A stretch of 64,000 bases of DNA, from positions 1 through 64,000 of the forward strand of contig NZ_MPPI01000025.1 of assembly GCF_001895925.1 (NCBI RefSeq), written 5' to 3'. The translations under genes were made by a program, and so were the position numbers. The notes under the pieces were generated by a model. That model was not told the DNA's origin. It did no database searches and saw only the letters and a program-made list of their open reading frames with translations. The stretch is from Phormidesmis priestleyi ULC007. GTDB taxonomy: Bacteria; Cyanobacteriota; Cyanobacteriia; Leptolyngbyales; Leptolyngbyaceae. This document shows, in pieces, positions 1-12,378 of this stretch; positions within the stretch are counted from its first letter, which is position 1; each line of letters starts with the position of its first letter.

Positions 1-91
1 CGATAAAGACGAAGCGATCGCGTTTCAACCAGTCATCGAGAGCGTCGAATACGCCTCGGGTTGGTTGCGCGCGCCCAACTGCAATGGTCAT
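1..91 (-). CDS. psbD: Photosystem II D2 protein, N-terminal fragment
   Basis: The minus strand from the ATG at 91-89 reads 30 codons into the window edge. It begins MTIAVGRA and continues with [13 protein letters not shown], the conserved stromal N-terminus of the photosystem II reaction-centre subunit D2. D2 pairs with D1 in the thylakoid membrane and carries pheophytin, QA and redox cofactors; none of that part lies in the window. A GGAG ribosome-binding site sits about 11 nt before the ATG. The gene is divergent from the UPF0367 gene at 360. Cyanobacteria often have more than one psbD copy and overlap one with psbC; that cannot be tested here. Truncation is only by the window edge. Confidence 0.93.
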   Translation of the reverse strand, partial: MTIAVGRAQPTRGVFDALDDWLKRDRFVFI

Positions 92-359
92 GACGCAAAT
101 CTCCAAAGATTATGAGAACGAGAGACAAAGTACTCAGCCCATTGTCAAGAGTCGCTTTGGCCGGCTTGACTCTGGTGTGAGAAGAATTTACTTTTCTTCA
201 CTTATCTCACCAATTATAGGGGTATGTTCTCCAAAAGTTCTAGCCTCTCGTCTATAAAGCTTAAAATTTCTTCACACTTCTTAATGAGAGAAGGATGAAC
301 ACCCGATCGGAGTAGATATTTGCGATACTAGATCTTGGTTATCCGTAAAGCACTCTCTT
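92..359 (-). promoter_or_regulatory. psbD upstream region, candidate promoter
   Basis: This divergent spacer holds the 5' region of psbD (minus) and of the gene at 360 (plus). On the minus strand a perfect TATAAT lies at 213-218, which would give a leader of roughly 110-120 nt. No good -35 box stands 17 nt upstream of it, so the assignment is tentative. Long leaders are usual for psb genes. No gene was seen. Confidence 0.3.
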
Positions 360-626
360 ATGTTCATTATCGAATTGACGTTGAAGACTACTCCTGTTCC
401 CCTTTCGGTGCAGCGCAAGACCGCAGAAGATGCGGAAACGACTTATAAAGAGATCACAGAAGCAATGCGTGCTGGCGGTAGCCAAGTTTTAGAGCTGACC
501 TGCGATCGTCAAACCGATAAAAAACTTGCCCTGCTTAGCGATGGCATTGCTGCGGTGCAGATTTATGAGAAATCTAGTGCATCTGCGTCTGGCAGAGCGC
601 CTGGTTTCTTCTCAATGGCTGAGTAA
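360..626 (+). CDS. UPF0367 family conserved cyanobacterial protein
   Basis: This 88-residue soluble protein starts MFIIELTLK, then TPVPLSVQRK, then a helix-rich stretch (AEDAETTYKEITEAMRAG) and QVLELTCD. The pattern matches the small cyanobacterial UPF0367 family by memory of the family; no biochemical function is known to me. It has no signal peptide, membrane segment or cysteine cluster. The stop is followed after 8 nt by the ABC ATPase gene, so the two are probably co-transcribed. The start at 360 is an ATG with no strong Shine-Dalgarno, as often seen in cyanobacteria. Confidence 0.75.
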   Translation: MFIIELTLKTTPVPLSVQRKTAEDAETTYKEITEAMRAGGSQVLELTCDRQTDKKLALLSDGIAAVQIYEKSSASASGRAPGFFSMAE

Positions 627-634
627 GGGTCTCC

Positions 635-1321
635 ATGACTTCTGGATCTACTGCTGCCATTCGTATTCAAGATCTCTGCTTTAGCTGGTCTGAAGATAGA
701 AGCGTTTTAAAGGCCTGCTCTTTAGAAGTGCCTATAGGAGAGTTTTGGATGCTTTTAGGCACGAACGGCAGCGGTAAATCTACTTTATTAAGGCTACTAG
801 CAGGGCTGTTAACACCTGACTCAGGAGACATAGAGATTTCGTCGCCTATAGGTTTTGTGTTTCAAAACCCTGATCATCAGCTTGTAATGCCAACGGTGGG
901 CGCAGATGTTGCGTTTGGGTTAGTTCAAGAAAAGCTGTCGATTTTAGAAGTGCGCCAGCGAGTAGAAGAGTCTCTGGCAGCCGTCAATTTATTAGCGCTG
1001 CAACGACGACCGATTTATGCCCTCAGTGGAGGACAGAAGCAGCGAGTCGCGATCGCCGGAGCCGTCGCCCGTCACTGCGAGATTTTGCTCTTAGACGAAC
1101 CGACTGCCTTGCTCGACCCCGACAGTCAATTAGAACTAGTAGCTCAAGTTAAAAAACTAGTGAAAGACCGGGGTATGACTGCTCTGTGGGTGACTCACCG
1201 ATTGGATGAGTTGGATTATTGTGATGGTGCTTTTCTGCTAGAAAAAGGGCGAGTCGTTGACCAGGGAGACCCTAAGCGATTGCGACAACGTTTGATGCAG
1301 ACTGAAGAACCGACTGAGTGA
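635..1321 (+). CDS. ABC transporter ATP-binding protein, EcfA/CbiO-like
   Basis: This 228-residue single ABC ATPase domain couples ATP hydrolysis to transport by a partner permease. Motifs in order: Walker A GTNGSGKST (about 42-50), Q-loop in VFQNPDHQL (about 75), signature LSGGQKQR (about 130), Walker B LLLDEPTALLD (about 150) and the switch His in WVTHRLDEL. The Q-loop NPDHQ and the overall type resemble the energy-coupling-factor (CbiO/EcfA) group, which serves vitamin and metal uptake. No permease or substrate-binding gene lies nearby, so the substrate is unknown and the partner must be encoded elsewhere. It follows the UPF0367 gene by 8 nt, which suggests an operon. Confidence 0.85.
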   Translation: MTSGSTAAIRIQDLCFSWSEDRSVLKACSLEVPIGEFWMLLGTNGSGKSTLLRLLAGLLTPDSGDIEISSPIGFVFQNPDHQLVMPTVGADVAFGLVQEKLSILEVRQRVEESLAAVNLLALQRRPIYALSGGQKQRVAIAGAVARHCEILLLDEPTALLDPDSQLELVAQVKKLVKDRGMTALWVTHRLDELDYCDGAFLLEKGRVVDQGDPKRLRQRLMQTEEPTE

Positions 1322-1551
1322 CATATCCTCCGTCATCGCCTACCCGACGCTGATTGCAAGCAATACAGCGCGGGGCTTACGACGTTCGGCTAAATTAATC
1401 GATCGCTGACTTGCGCGACTACGAGGATGAATTTTTTGGTTCATCCCCAACTTTTGTGCAAATTTTTGTATACAAACCTCGATCGGAGATGCCAATATTA
1501 AGGAGTGAGAAGCCACGGTCAGCGTCCGTCTATCCTATCCACTCCAAGCCC

Positions 1552-2106
1552 ATGCCCCCTTCCGTGCCACAAGCTGTGTTATTGGTGGACGGCTACAATA
1601 TAGTCGGAGCTTGGCATGACTTAAAACAGGTGCGTGACTGCGAAGGGCTTGAAGAAGCGCGTCGCCAATTGATTGCAGCACTCACAGGCTACAGTGCCTT
1701 TCAGGGGTTTGACACTCAGGTTGTCTTTGACGCTCAATATCGCGACAGTCTCGCTAATCGCGAAGTGGTCACGCCTAATCTATTGGTTCACTACACTGAT
1801 TTTGGGCAGACCGCAGACACTTATATAGAGCGATCGTGCGCTGACTTTCGACACGACATTCGCAAATTTCATCAACGGTTGATTGTGGCAACCTCCGATC
1901 GAGCGCAGCAACTTACAGTGATAGGCTATGGGGCAGAATGGATGTCAGCCCAACAATTAGCCAATGATGTCGATTTTGCGACCCGTCGAGTTCAGCGTAA
2001 ACAGAAAGACGTTAAAAAATCGTCTGGTCGGTTTTTGTTTAATTCTCTCGACCCGATCGCCCAAGAACGGTTAGCCCGTCTGCGATTTGGCGAAGATCAG
2101 AAATAA
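1552..2106 (+). CDS. NYN (YacP/Rae1-like) domain protein, predicted RNA-binding or ribonuclease
   Basis: The protein has the PIN-like NYN fold of the YacP family: VLLVDGYNIVGAW near the N-terminus (acidic Asp of the first motif), VVFDAQY, then a TADTYIERSC motif and VATSDRAQQ, which together supply the usual acidic metal-binding residues. B. subtilis Rae1/YacP is a ribosome-associated endoribonuclease; the activity here is inferred. The reading frame is open upstream to a TTG at 1411, but that 47-residue extension is Arg/Pro/Ser-rich and atypical, and the ATG at 1552 puts the conserved strand near residue 7 as in the family (about 184 aa). Start assignment is therefore a choice. The tRNA-Asn gene follows. 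Confidence 0.8.
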   Translation: MPPSVPQAVLLVDGYNIVGAWHDLKQVRDCEGLEEARRQLIAALTGYSAFQGFDTQVVFDAQYRDSLANREVVTPNLLVHYTDFGQTADTYIERSCADFRHDIRKFHQRLIVATSDRAQQLTVIGYGAEWMSAQQLANDVDFATRRVQRKQKDVKKSSGRFLFNSLDPIAQERLARLRFGEDQK

Positions 2107-2170
2107 GTTTGCAAAAAGCTTGTCAAAAGATCGCGTTTATCGCTATTATGAGATTCGCAACGAGCAACGT

Positions 2171-2242
<72 letters not shown>

Positions 2243-2262
2243 TTTTAAAAGTAAATAATCTC

Positions 2263-2562
2263 TTATTGACTTCGAGCCATCTCTGTAAGCCAATTTAAGA
2301 GAGGTCGCAACTGATTGGGTACTGCCGACTCGCTGACTTGGACGGTGTGATGTTGACCATTATCTTCAGCAGTGACTTTGTATTGAAAGCGATCGGGCTG
2401 AGAATTAGGCGATGAGATCGTGGCAGGTAGATGAAAAAAGTCTGTTGCCTGCATTAGTCGACGAAGATGCCCACCTTCAGCCGTCGGCAATGTCTCTGTG
2501 TCAACTGTTGTAGTCATGACGATTCCGGCAAAACCGCCGCTACGCTCAAAAGTGACTTTCAT
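2263..2562 (-). CDS. Emfourin-type protealysin inhibitor
   Basis: This is a 99-residue cytoplasmic-looking protein without signal peptide. It opens with MKVTFERSGGFAGI, the hallmark N-terminal strand of emfourin, a small protein that inhibits protealysin-like M4 peptidases, and it also has the family's later elements TVQVSESAVP and LRPLLNWL. The adjacent upstream gene on the same strand is such a peptidase, and the genes are separated by 89 bp, matching the bicistronic layout known for protealysin and emfourin in Serratia. Function is inferred from family and context. A 16-bp imperfect inverted repeat fills the ends of the spacer. Confidence 0.85.
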   Translation of the reverse strand: MKVTFERSGGFAGIVMTTTVDTETLPTAEGGHLRRLMQATDFFHLPATISSPNSQPDRFQYKVTAEDNGQHHTVQVSESAVPNQLRPLLNWLTEMARSQ

Positions 2563-2654
2563 AGAGGTTAAAGGGTGAAAGGTGAATGGATCGCTAAAGG
2601 CAGGAAGAGGGTGAACTCAGAACTTTTTGCGCTTCATCCACCCTTTACCCTCTA
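2562..2654. repeat. Inverted repeat spanning the protease-inhibitor spacer
   Basis: TAGAGGTTAAAGGGTG at 2562-2577 faces CACCCTTTACCCTCTA at 2639-2654, a 16-bp stem with one mismatch. It starts at the emfourin start codon and ends in the stop codon of the protease gene. In the transcript it would form a long intercistronic hairpin that could alter the protease:inhibitor ratio. A related GGGTAAAG/CTTTACCC hairpin occurs at 39250-39283, so it may also be a dispersed repeat. Confidence 0.55.
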
Positions 2655-3722
2655 GATGACTCCAACCGTTTTCCAAGCATTTTGTAAGGCAACGTGTTCT
2701 TTGCCGTTTTTGCCGTAGAGTTCTGCTGCGATCGTCGTCGTAGCGTTAGCAGCCGTTTTGAACGTTGCTCTGCGGCTCAGACGTTCGGTTAATGCCACAT
2801 ACCAGATTTTTCCAGCTTTCTCCCAAGCGTAGCCTCCAATTTCGATCGCTGCTAGATAAAAAGCTCGATTTGGAATGCCCGAATTGATGTGAACCCCTCC
2901 ATTATCCGCAGTGCCAGTATATAAATTTTTGAGAACCGCAGGCTGAGGATCTTTGCCCAAAACGCGATCGTCATACGCAGTTCCGGGGGCTTTCATCGAT
3001 CGTAGAGCGACCCCACTGATCTTAGAAGTAAACAGCCCTTGCCCAATTAGCCAGTCTGCTTGCTCGGCGGTTTGGTTCAGCGTTTTTTGCTTGATCAACG
3101 AACCAAAAACATCAGAGAAAGATTCATTGAGTGCGCCAGGTTGTCCTCTATAGATCAGCGCGGCTTCGCTTTGAGTCACTCCATGAGTCAACTCATGCCC
3201 GATTACGTCGATTGATTTAGTGAAGCGATCGAAGATCTCACCATCTCCATCGCCGTAAACCATCTGACTGCCGTTCCAAAAGGCGTTGTCATAATTACGA
3301 TCGAAGTGAACGGTCGAATCGAGCCGCATCCCAAACCCATCGATCGAGTTGCGTTGAAACACTTCGTAATAAAAATCGTAGGTCGCTCCTGACCCGTCAT
3401 AGGCTTCGTCAGCCGCAATATTGCCAGTGGGTGGGTCGCCCTCCCCGCGCACTAGGGTTCCTGGCAAATCGGTTCCATTTTTGGCATCGAAAATCGTGCG
3501 GCGCTTTGTTCCAGCAGGGGACATAAACCGAGTGCTGCCGATCGCCTCCCGTCGTCCTCGAAATTGCTCGGACGATCGCAGCGTTTCTAATGCCCACTCC
3601 CGCTGAGTTTGATTGCCGCTAAGAATAATGTGATCGGTCATATACGGCGGCAAAATGCAGCAGATTGGACAGACATGAAACCCTTGATGCTTGCCTAATA
3701 GCCGTTTGGTTATCTTTCTCAT
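2652..3722 (-). CDS. Protealysin-like M4 (thermolysin family) metalloprotease
   Basis: This 356-residue zinc protease of the M4 family lacks a secretion signal. The N-terminal ~50 residues are a short propeptide with CPICCILPPYMTDHI; the PPYM motif is typical of the protealysin subgroup, which has a short propeptide instead of the long FTP-PepSY prodomain. The catalytic domain has HELTHGVTQ (HExxH), then GALNESFSDVFG with the third zinc ligand Glu, and GVHINSGIPNRAFYLAA with the catalytic His. Protealysins are often intracellular and are restrained by emfourin, whose gene is directly downstream. The PICC cysteines in the propeptide are unusual. The upstream 350 bp are shared with the divergent apcE promoter. 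Confidence 0.92.
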   Translation of the reverse strand: MRKITKRLLGKHQGFHVCPICCILPPYMTDHIILSGNQTQREWALETLRSSEQFRGRREAIGSTRFMSPAGTKRRTIFDAKNGTDLPGTLVRGEGDPPTGNIAADEAYDGSGATYDFYYEVFQRNSIDGFGMRLDSTVHFDRNYDNAFWNGSQMVYGDGDGEIFDRFTKSIDVIGHELTHGVTQSEAALIYRGQPGALNESFSDVFGSLIKQKTLNQTAEQADWLIGQGLFTSKISGVALRSMKAPGTAYDDRVLGKDPQPAVLKNLYTGTADNGGVHINSGIPNRAFYLAAIEIGGYAWEKAGKIWYVALTERLSRRATFKTAANATTTIAAELYGKNGKEHVALQNAWKTVGVI

Positions 3723-7483
<3,761 letters not shown>

Positions 7484-7501
7484 TGAATTAGACGATTAAT
7501 T

Positions 7502-7542
7502 AAAAAGGTCTCGATCGTGGTCATCCCGATCGAGACCTTTTT
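7502..7542 (+). terminator. Rho-independent terminator of apcE
   Basis: AAAAAGGTCTCGATCG at 7502-7517 and CGATCGAGACCTTTTT at 7527-7542 form a perfect 16-bp stem with a 9-nt loop. The U-tract is present on both strands, so it can also stop transcripts from the minus-strand gene that ends at 7569. Confidence 0.93.
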
Positions 7543-7568
7543 GTTTGAACATCAGACTCTAAATCCCT

Positions 7569-7847
7569 TCACCAACCATCGGTTTCAGACTCGTTCCAGA
7601 CTTCTAAATCTAACTCAGCAAGATAGGTGAGCGCATTCTCTATTTGAGCTTGACTTCCTTGGAGATTGAGGTCAAACCAACCGTCGCCATTAGCGTTTGC
7701 ACCCAGAATAGCGGCTGTGATATTCACCGTGAGCGAATAGTCAGAGATGAGGCGAGAAATGACGGGTTCTTGATGATAGTGCTTGGGAATGCGGATGCGA
7801 ATGCGCTTTTGAGTCGATCGTGTATCTTCGTTTATGAATGCTTGCAT
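7569..7847 (-). CDS. NIL domain-containing protein
   Basis: A 92-residue single-domain protein. After a short charged start, KRIRIRIPKHYHQEPVISRL is the first strand and helix of the ferredoxin-like NIL domain, followed by NITAAILGANANGDGWFDLNLQG and a final helix-strand. NIL domains bind small ligands in MetN-type ABC ATPases, but stand-alone copies are common in cyanobacteria with no established role; some cyanobacterial ones are fused to a 4Fe-4S ferredoxin, which this one is not. There are no cysteines. It ends 26 bp from the apcE terminator, which probably serves it too. Confidence 0.82.
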   Translation of the reverse strand: MQAFINEDTRSTQKRIRIRIPKHYHQEPVISRLISDYSLTVNITAAILGANANGDGWFDLNLQGSQAQIENALTYLAELDLEVWNESETDGW

Positions 7848-7940
7848 CGTTATCTTTTGCCTCTTTTAATCTACAGCTTGTCAGTCGGAATATCGTATTT
7901 AGTTAAGCAAGATTCTAGCGAGAAACCTGGAAAAACGCAA

Positions 7941-7968
7941 GTAGGGGCACGGCATGCCGTGCCCCTAC
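7941..7968. repeat. 28-bp perfect palindromic extragenic repeat
   Basis: The sequence from 7941 (GTAGGGGCACGGC) is followed directly by its exact reverse complement, ending at 7968. A related inverted repeat lies at 36206-36256. Both are just downstream of minus-strand genes (nurA, opcA), so they could act as terminators or mRNA-stabilising hairpins. No open reading frame crosses it. Confidence 0.85.
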
Positions 7969-8008
7969 TACCCAATAAATGTCGCGCCCCTTACGATGAA
8001 TACCATGC

Positions 8009-9184
8009 CTATCGCCGACGAACTTTACTAACCATCTTGCGCGATAGACGTAGCTTTAAGTCTTCCTGGTCTGCCCAATCTTGCAGCAATCGGTAAAAAA
8101 CTTGGCGATCGTCATTCTTCAACACGGCAACTTGATCCGCCGTTTCGATCACATAGGGATAGCCACTTCCAATCACGACCTCAGCCCGTACCCAATCAAT
8201 GATGCGATCGTGCCAGCCTGCTTCATAAACCCAGACTGGCATCTCTAACCGCACCGGATAACTATCTTTATTCGTCTTGAGATAAGCGAATGCGATTTTG
8301 TCGCCCTGATCGCCATAGTGATCCAAGATTCCAGATCGCTGACAGAGAAATAGAGGGGTACGATCGCCCCATTCCATCCAATGATTTTGGGTGCGGTTGA
8401 GGAGCTGGGCATCGTGAATCGATTTTGTCTCAGGCAGATTGCCCAGACGACGCAGCATTTCAGTTAAATCGTGAGCCGTAGATGTGTCAATATAACCCAC
8501 CAAAGGTACTTGATAATGCTCACTTGCTTGAAGAAGTTTGCACATACATTTGACGTAGAAGTTGCGCGTCTCTTCGTCGAATGCTTCTGCAAATGTGACC
8601 ACCAACGAGCCATCAAAAAAGGCGAGACACGTTTCACAGCCCGATCGCTCTTCCATATATTGAATCAGGCGATCTGTCTCCATCTCAAAACGGCGGAGAT
8701 TAACTTTACGATCGGCGATATCCCCCCGTCCGACGCGCAGATCATTGGGAGTCATCACATCTAAATCAATGTCTTTCTCGTAAACACCAGACGGCAAATG
8801 AAAGTTTTCGTACCAACCGATTTGCACTAGTGCAATGGGCACCGAAATATCTTTGCTGGGATAAATCTGAGAGCCATCGACCGCAAATGTTGAAATTCCG
8901 GTGAGATGATCGCGCACCCATTCCAAACTCTGTTCTCGACTTGGCCAGGTTAGCTGAGATGGAATGATCCAATCAGAATATTTGCCCAACGGCTCTAGAG
9001 GCAAGGCTCCACAGTCTTTCATGCCTTTCAGCATCTCAAGCAGAACCGCTGATGACTGCTGTGACATCTTCGCCAACGCCGCTCTATATTGCTGAAGCTC
9101 TTGCAAAGCGGTTTTATCATAGCTCATGAAATCATCGCGCTTTTCTTGCAGCAAACTCAAAATTTGAGACGGCTTAATCGGCAT
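8009..9184 (-). CDS. nurA: NurA domain 5'-3' nuclease (DNA double-strand break repair)
   Basis: This 391-residue protein carries FAVDGSQIYPS (about residues 100-110), the first conserved motif with a metal-binding Asp of NurA nucleases, then CLAFFDGSLV and VGYIDTSTAHDLTEML, and a C-terminal IETADQVAVLKNDDRQVFYRLLQ typical of the domain. Archaeal NurA resects broken ends with HerA; no HerA-like helicase is encoded in this window. Bacterial and cyanobacterial versions are stand-alone, and their role in repair is inferred. The protein ends with a basic KLRLSRKMVSKVRRR tail. A 28-bp palindrome lies about 40 bp downstream of the stop. Confidence 0.87.
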   Translation of the reverse strand: MPIKPSQILSLLQEKRDDFMSYDKTALQELQQYRAALAKMSQQSSAVLLEMLKGMKDCGALPLEPLGKYSDWIIPSQLTWPSREQSLEWVRDHLTGISTFAVDGSQIYPSKDISVPIALVQIGWYENFHLPSGVYEKDIDLDVMTPNDLRVGRGDIADRKVNLRRFEMETDRLIQYMEERSGCETCLAFFDGSLVVTFAEAFDEETRNFYVKCMCKLLQASEHYQVPLVGYIDTSTAHDLTEMLRRLGNLPETKSIHDAQLLNRTQNHWMEWGDRTPLFLCQRSGILDHYGDQGDKIAFAYLKTNKDSYPVRLEMPVWVYEAGWHDRIIDWVRAEVVIGSGYPYVIETADQVAVLKNDDRQVFYRLLQDWADQEDLKLRLSRKMVSKVRRR

Positions 9185-9249
9185 AATGAAAAGGTGTTTT
9201 TGGTACTTGGGTACTATATTAGACCGGAATGTCCAATCCTCTTCAGTAT

Positions 9250-9894
9250 CTATCGGCGATCGAGCCAGATTGCTCTTAATCCTGCGGTTTGGGCAGCTTC
9301 AAAGTCTTCTTCAAAACTGTCGCCAACGTGCCAGATTTGTTCAATCGGATGATTGTGTTTGGCGATCGCGTGGGCGAAAATTTGCGGGTTTGGTTTTGCG
9401 GCTCCGACTTCGGTCGAGAGAGTTACAGAACTGAAGAAATCCGTTAAATCCAACGCCTTGAGAACCGCGTAGAGACGAGAATCAAAATTAGATAAAATGC
9501 CCATTGTGATGTGACGATCGCGCAATCCCTTTAAGGTTGGTAGCACATCCGCATATAGAACCCAGGGTTCTGCCGTGGCAAAATGATTATAGAGTTCTGC
9601 AAAAAATGCGGAGAAATCAGAAAACTCATGCAGTACGCCAAGTTGGGCAAAGGTTTGCTCAACGATCGCGTTCCACCAATGAAACTCTAAATTTGGAATT
9701 TCACTTAAAGAATGTCCTGGAAATGCCGGAGAACTTGCTGCTTTGAAGCATTGATAGAATGCTTTATTTAATGCAGCGATCGAAACATAAACGCCATGAC
9801 GACGAGCAATTTCACCATAGACTTCGCCAACGCTACCACGCACACCAAACAACGTCCCAACGGCATCGAAAAAAATTAGTTGGGGACGATTCAT
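9250..9894 (-). CDS. HAD-superfamily hydrolase, subfamily IA, REG-2-like
   Basis: This 214-residue protein has motif I IFFDAVGTLF with the nucleophile Asp, motif II MGILSNFDSRL, a motif III Lys in AAKPNPQIF and motif IV WHVGDSFEEDF. The second Asp of the usual DxDxT phosphatase motif is Val here (DAV), as in the REG-2/HDHD3-like and haloacid-dehalogenase groups, so classical phosphatase chemistry is not assured. The substrate is unknown. It lies between nurA and the ndbB-like gene on the same strand with short gaps (about 65 and 52 bp). Confidence 0.85.
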   Translation of the reverse strand: MNRPQLIFFDAVGTLFGVRGSVGEVYGEIARRHGVYVSIAALNKAFYQCFKAASSPAFPGHSLSEIPNLEFHWWNAIVEQTFAQLGVLHEFSDFSAFFAELYNHFATAEPWVLYADVLPTLKGLRDRHITMGILSNFDSRLYAVLKALDLTDFFSSVTLSTEVGAAKPNPQIFAHAIAKHNHPIEQIWHVGDSFEEDFEAAQTAGLRAIWLDRR

Positions 9895-9946
9895 AAAAAA
9901 TTTTGCATGTCAGGGTGATGAATGCAGGAGAACTTAAATTGAAATG

Positions 9947-11152
9947 TCAACGATCGTGACTGCCTGCCAGGGCATCCGCGATCGGCTTTGTCACCCAATT
10001 TAGCCCAACTCGAATCTGATGTTTTAGGGTGGGCATCCGATTTAAGTAAGCGAGTCGCCGGATGATATGGGCAACCGTCCCGTCTAGTTGAATGCCCATT
10101 CCCGTCAAGGTTGCGTTGTTTTCACCCAGCGTCATCATCTCGCCCAGATATTGATAGCGGAACGGCAAGAGCGGGCGATTTGTCAGCGATGCCCAAACAT
10201 TCCAACCGACATAATCAGATTGTTGAAATGCCGCTTGAGCCGTCGGAGGAACCTGCTGACCGTCGGCATCTTTGCAGTCTGCTAAATCTCCTAACGCAAA
10301 CACTTCCGGAGAGTCAATCACTTGCAGAGTTGGTGTTGTCAACAACTGCCCGCGTTGGTTTTGCTTGAGCGGTAGGTTTTTCACCACCTCATTAATGCGA
10401 GTGCCAACTGTCCAGAGCACTAAATCAACCGGAATCGTGTCAGTCGAGCCTTTGTAGCTCAAAGAAATCGTGTCTGCGGCGATCGCGTCTACGGTCGTCT
10501 CTAAATCTAACCAAACGCTCCGCGATTGCAGCGCTTTGTCAGCCGCTTCGCGATTAGGTGCAGGGGAAGAACGCAGAATTTGGTCAGTCTGCTCAACCAA
10601 TCGCAGTCGCACTCGATCGCCCAACCGATCTGCCAACTTACACGCTAATTCAACCCCGCTATAGCCTGCACCTACGATCGCAATCCTAATTTTGTCGCGG
10701 TCTGATGCTTCTAACTGCCGCAGTTGTTCTTCGAGTCGATACGCATCACCGATCGTCCGAAAAGGCAAGGCATAGTCTGCCGCTCCGGGCACTAAATCGA
10801 GCGGAGTTTCTCCACCCATTGCTAAGACAAGCCGATCGTAGGTCAAGGCTTCACCGTCTTGAAGCTGTACCTGCTTAGACCCAATATCGATATTGGCAAC
10901 TTCTTTTTGACAGAAGCGAATTCCTGTGTTTTCGAGCAACTCTGCATAGGGCGGCGCAACTTCCCAGCTTTGCAGCTCGCCCGTGACTAACTCATAAAGC
11001 AACGGCGCAAAGACGAAACGATCGCGTTGATCGACCAGCACGATTTCTGGTTTTTCTGCCTTCGTCCAGGGCAGTTGGCTCAATCGCAACGCGGTATAAA
11101 GACCACCAAAGCCGCCACCAAGGATACAAATACGGGCAGGTTGTTGAGGCAT
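9947..11152 (-). CDS. ndbB: Type II NAD(P)H dehydrogenase, NdbB-like (demethylphylloquinone reductase)
   Basis: A 401-residue flavoprotein with an N-terminal FAD dinucleotide fold (CILGGGFGGLYTALRL), a second NAD(P)-binding fold (IAIVGAGYSGVELACKL, about 155-175) and FALGDLADC near 290, the second FAD-binding motif. The C-terminal amphipathic part (YLNRMPTLKHQIRVGLNW) is likely to bind the membrane surface. Its N-terminus and DQRDRFVFAPLLYELVTGE match, from memory, the cyanobacterial NdbB branch, which reduces the demethylphylloquinone intermediate of vitamin K1 synthesis; NDH-2-type quinone reduction for respiration is the alternative. It is divergent from ddl. Confidence 0.78.
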   Translation of the reverse strand: MPQQPARICILGGGFGGLYTALRLSQLPWTKAEKPEIVLVDQRDRFVFAPLLYELVTGELQSWEVAPPYAELLENTGIRFCQKEVANIDIGSKQVQLQDGEALTYDRLVLAMGGETPLDLVPGAADYALPFRTIGDAYRLEEQLRQLEASDRDKIRIAIVGAGYSGVELACKLADRLGDRVRLRLVEQTDQILRSSPAPNREAADKALQSRSVWLDLETTVDAIAADTISLSYKGSTDTIPVDLVLWTVGTRINEVVKNLPLKQNQRGQLLTTPTLQVIDSPEVFALGDLADCKDADGQQVPPTAQAAFQQSDYVGWNVWASLTNRPLLPFRYQYLGEMMTLGENNATLTGMGIQLDGTVAHIIRRLAYLNRMPTLKHQIRVGLNWVTKPIADALAGSHDR

Positions 11153-11307
11153 AAGGCAATGCAGCAGAGGGACTCTTTCCTCATTGTAAGGAAGTGAGCA
11201 GAAATCAGCATAGGCGAAATGAAAGAGGTTTTTGACTTTCGCAAACAGCCGATTAGAGGCAAAATAGCTTAAATCTAAAATCGGTGTTTCATCGCGGGAA
11301 AAACCTC

Positions 11308-12372
11308 ATGACCAAATTAAAAGTCGGGCTGTTGTTTGGCGGATGTTCAGGAGAGCATGAGGTGTCGATTTCTTCGGCAAGGGCGATCGCGCAAGCGCTC
11401 AAAACTGACTTTAATGCTGATAAATATGACGTGTTGCCGTTCTACATCCAAAAAGATGGCTATTGGCAAGCGGGCGACCTTGCTCAACAGGTTTTAGAGT
11501 CAGGAACGGCGATCGCGACTATAAACCCCAATCAAACGCGCTGGCAGTTTCCGCTCCAAGCCGCCGAAGTTGAGGTATGGTTTCCGATTTTGCACGGGCC
11601 CAACGGTGAAGACGGGACGGTGCAAGGGCTTTTCAAGCTGATGCAGGTGCCATTTGTGGGTTCAGGCGTGCTGGCATCGGCAGTCGGTATGGATAAGATT
11701 GCAATGAAAACGGCTTATGCTCAGGCGGGTTTGCCGCAGGTGAAATATTTGGCAGTCACACGATCGCAAGTCTACTCAAATCCCTGCGTCTTCCCCAAGC
11801 TTGGAGATCACATCGAATCGGAGTTGGGATATCCCTGCTTTGTTAAACCCGCGAATTTAGGATCATCTGTCGGAATTTCTAAAGTGCGAAACCGTGCCCA
11901 ATTAGAAGCCGCGTTGGATAATGCAGCCAGTTACGATCGTCGCATCATTGTCGAAGCCGGAGTAGTCGCGAGAGAAATTGAATGCGCTGTTTTAGGCAAT
12001 GACAACCCTAAAGCTTCAGTGATTGGTGAAATCACCTTTGAAAGCGACTTTTACGATTACGACACCAAATACACCGCAGGGCAAGCAGGACTGGAAATTC
12101 CGGCAAAGCTACCAGAGGCAGTTACGACTCAAATCCAGGAGATGGCGATTCGGGCCTTTGTGGCGATCGATGGTGCCGGGATCGGACGCATCGATTTCTT
12201 CTACGTTGAATCGACGGGAGAAATCTTCATCAATGAAATCAATACCTTTCCAGGATTCACCGCCACCAGTATGTATCCGCAACTCTGGGCAGCCAGTGGC
12301 ATTCCCTTCTCAAACCTCGTGGATCAACTCATCCAATTTGCGTTAGAGCGACACGATAAACCGCCTGAGTAG
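11308..12372 (+). CDS. ddl: D-alanine--D-alanine ligase
   Basis: An ATP-grasp enzyme of about 354 residues that joins two D-alanines for the peptidoglycan pentapeptide in the cytosol. The N-terminal motif [29 protein letters not shown], the ATP-grasp core [16 protein letters not shown] and the metal-binding end IDFFYVE...[14 protein letters not shown] are all present. The ATG at 11308 ([12 protein letters not shown]) is the usual start; an in-frame GTG at 11284 would add 8 residues. The 3' end is 6 bp from the convergent mreD stop. Placement next to mreBCD joins two cell-wall functions. Confidence 0.96.
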   Translation: MTKLKVGLLFGGCSGEHEVSISSARAIAQALKTDFNADKYDVLPFYIQKDGYWQAGDLAQQVLESGTAIATINPNQTRWQFPLQAAEVEVWFPILHGPNGEDGTVQGLFKLMQVPFVGSGVLASAVGMDKIAMKTAYAQAGLPQVKYLAVTRSQVYSNPCVFPKLGDHIESELGYPCFVKPANLGSSVGISKVRNRAQLEAALDNAASYDRRIIVEAGVVAREIECAVLGNDNPKASVIGEITFESDFYDYDTKYTAGQAGLEIPAKLPEAVTTQIQEMAIRAFVAIDGAGIGRIDFFYVESTGEIFINEINTFPGFTATSMYPQLWAASGIPFSNLVDQLIQFALERHDKPPE

Positions 12373-12378
12373 TCCTAC

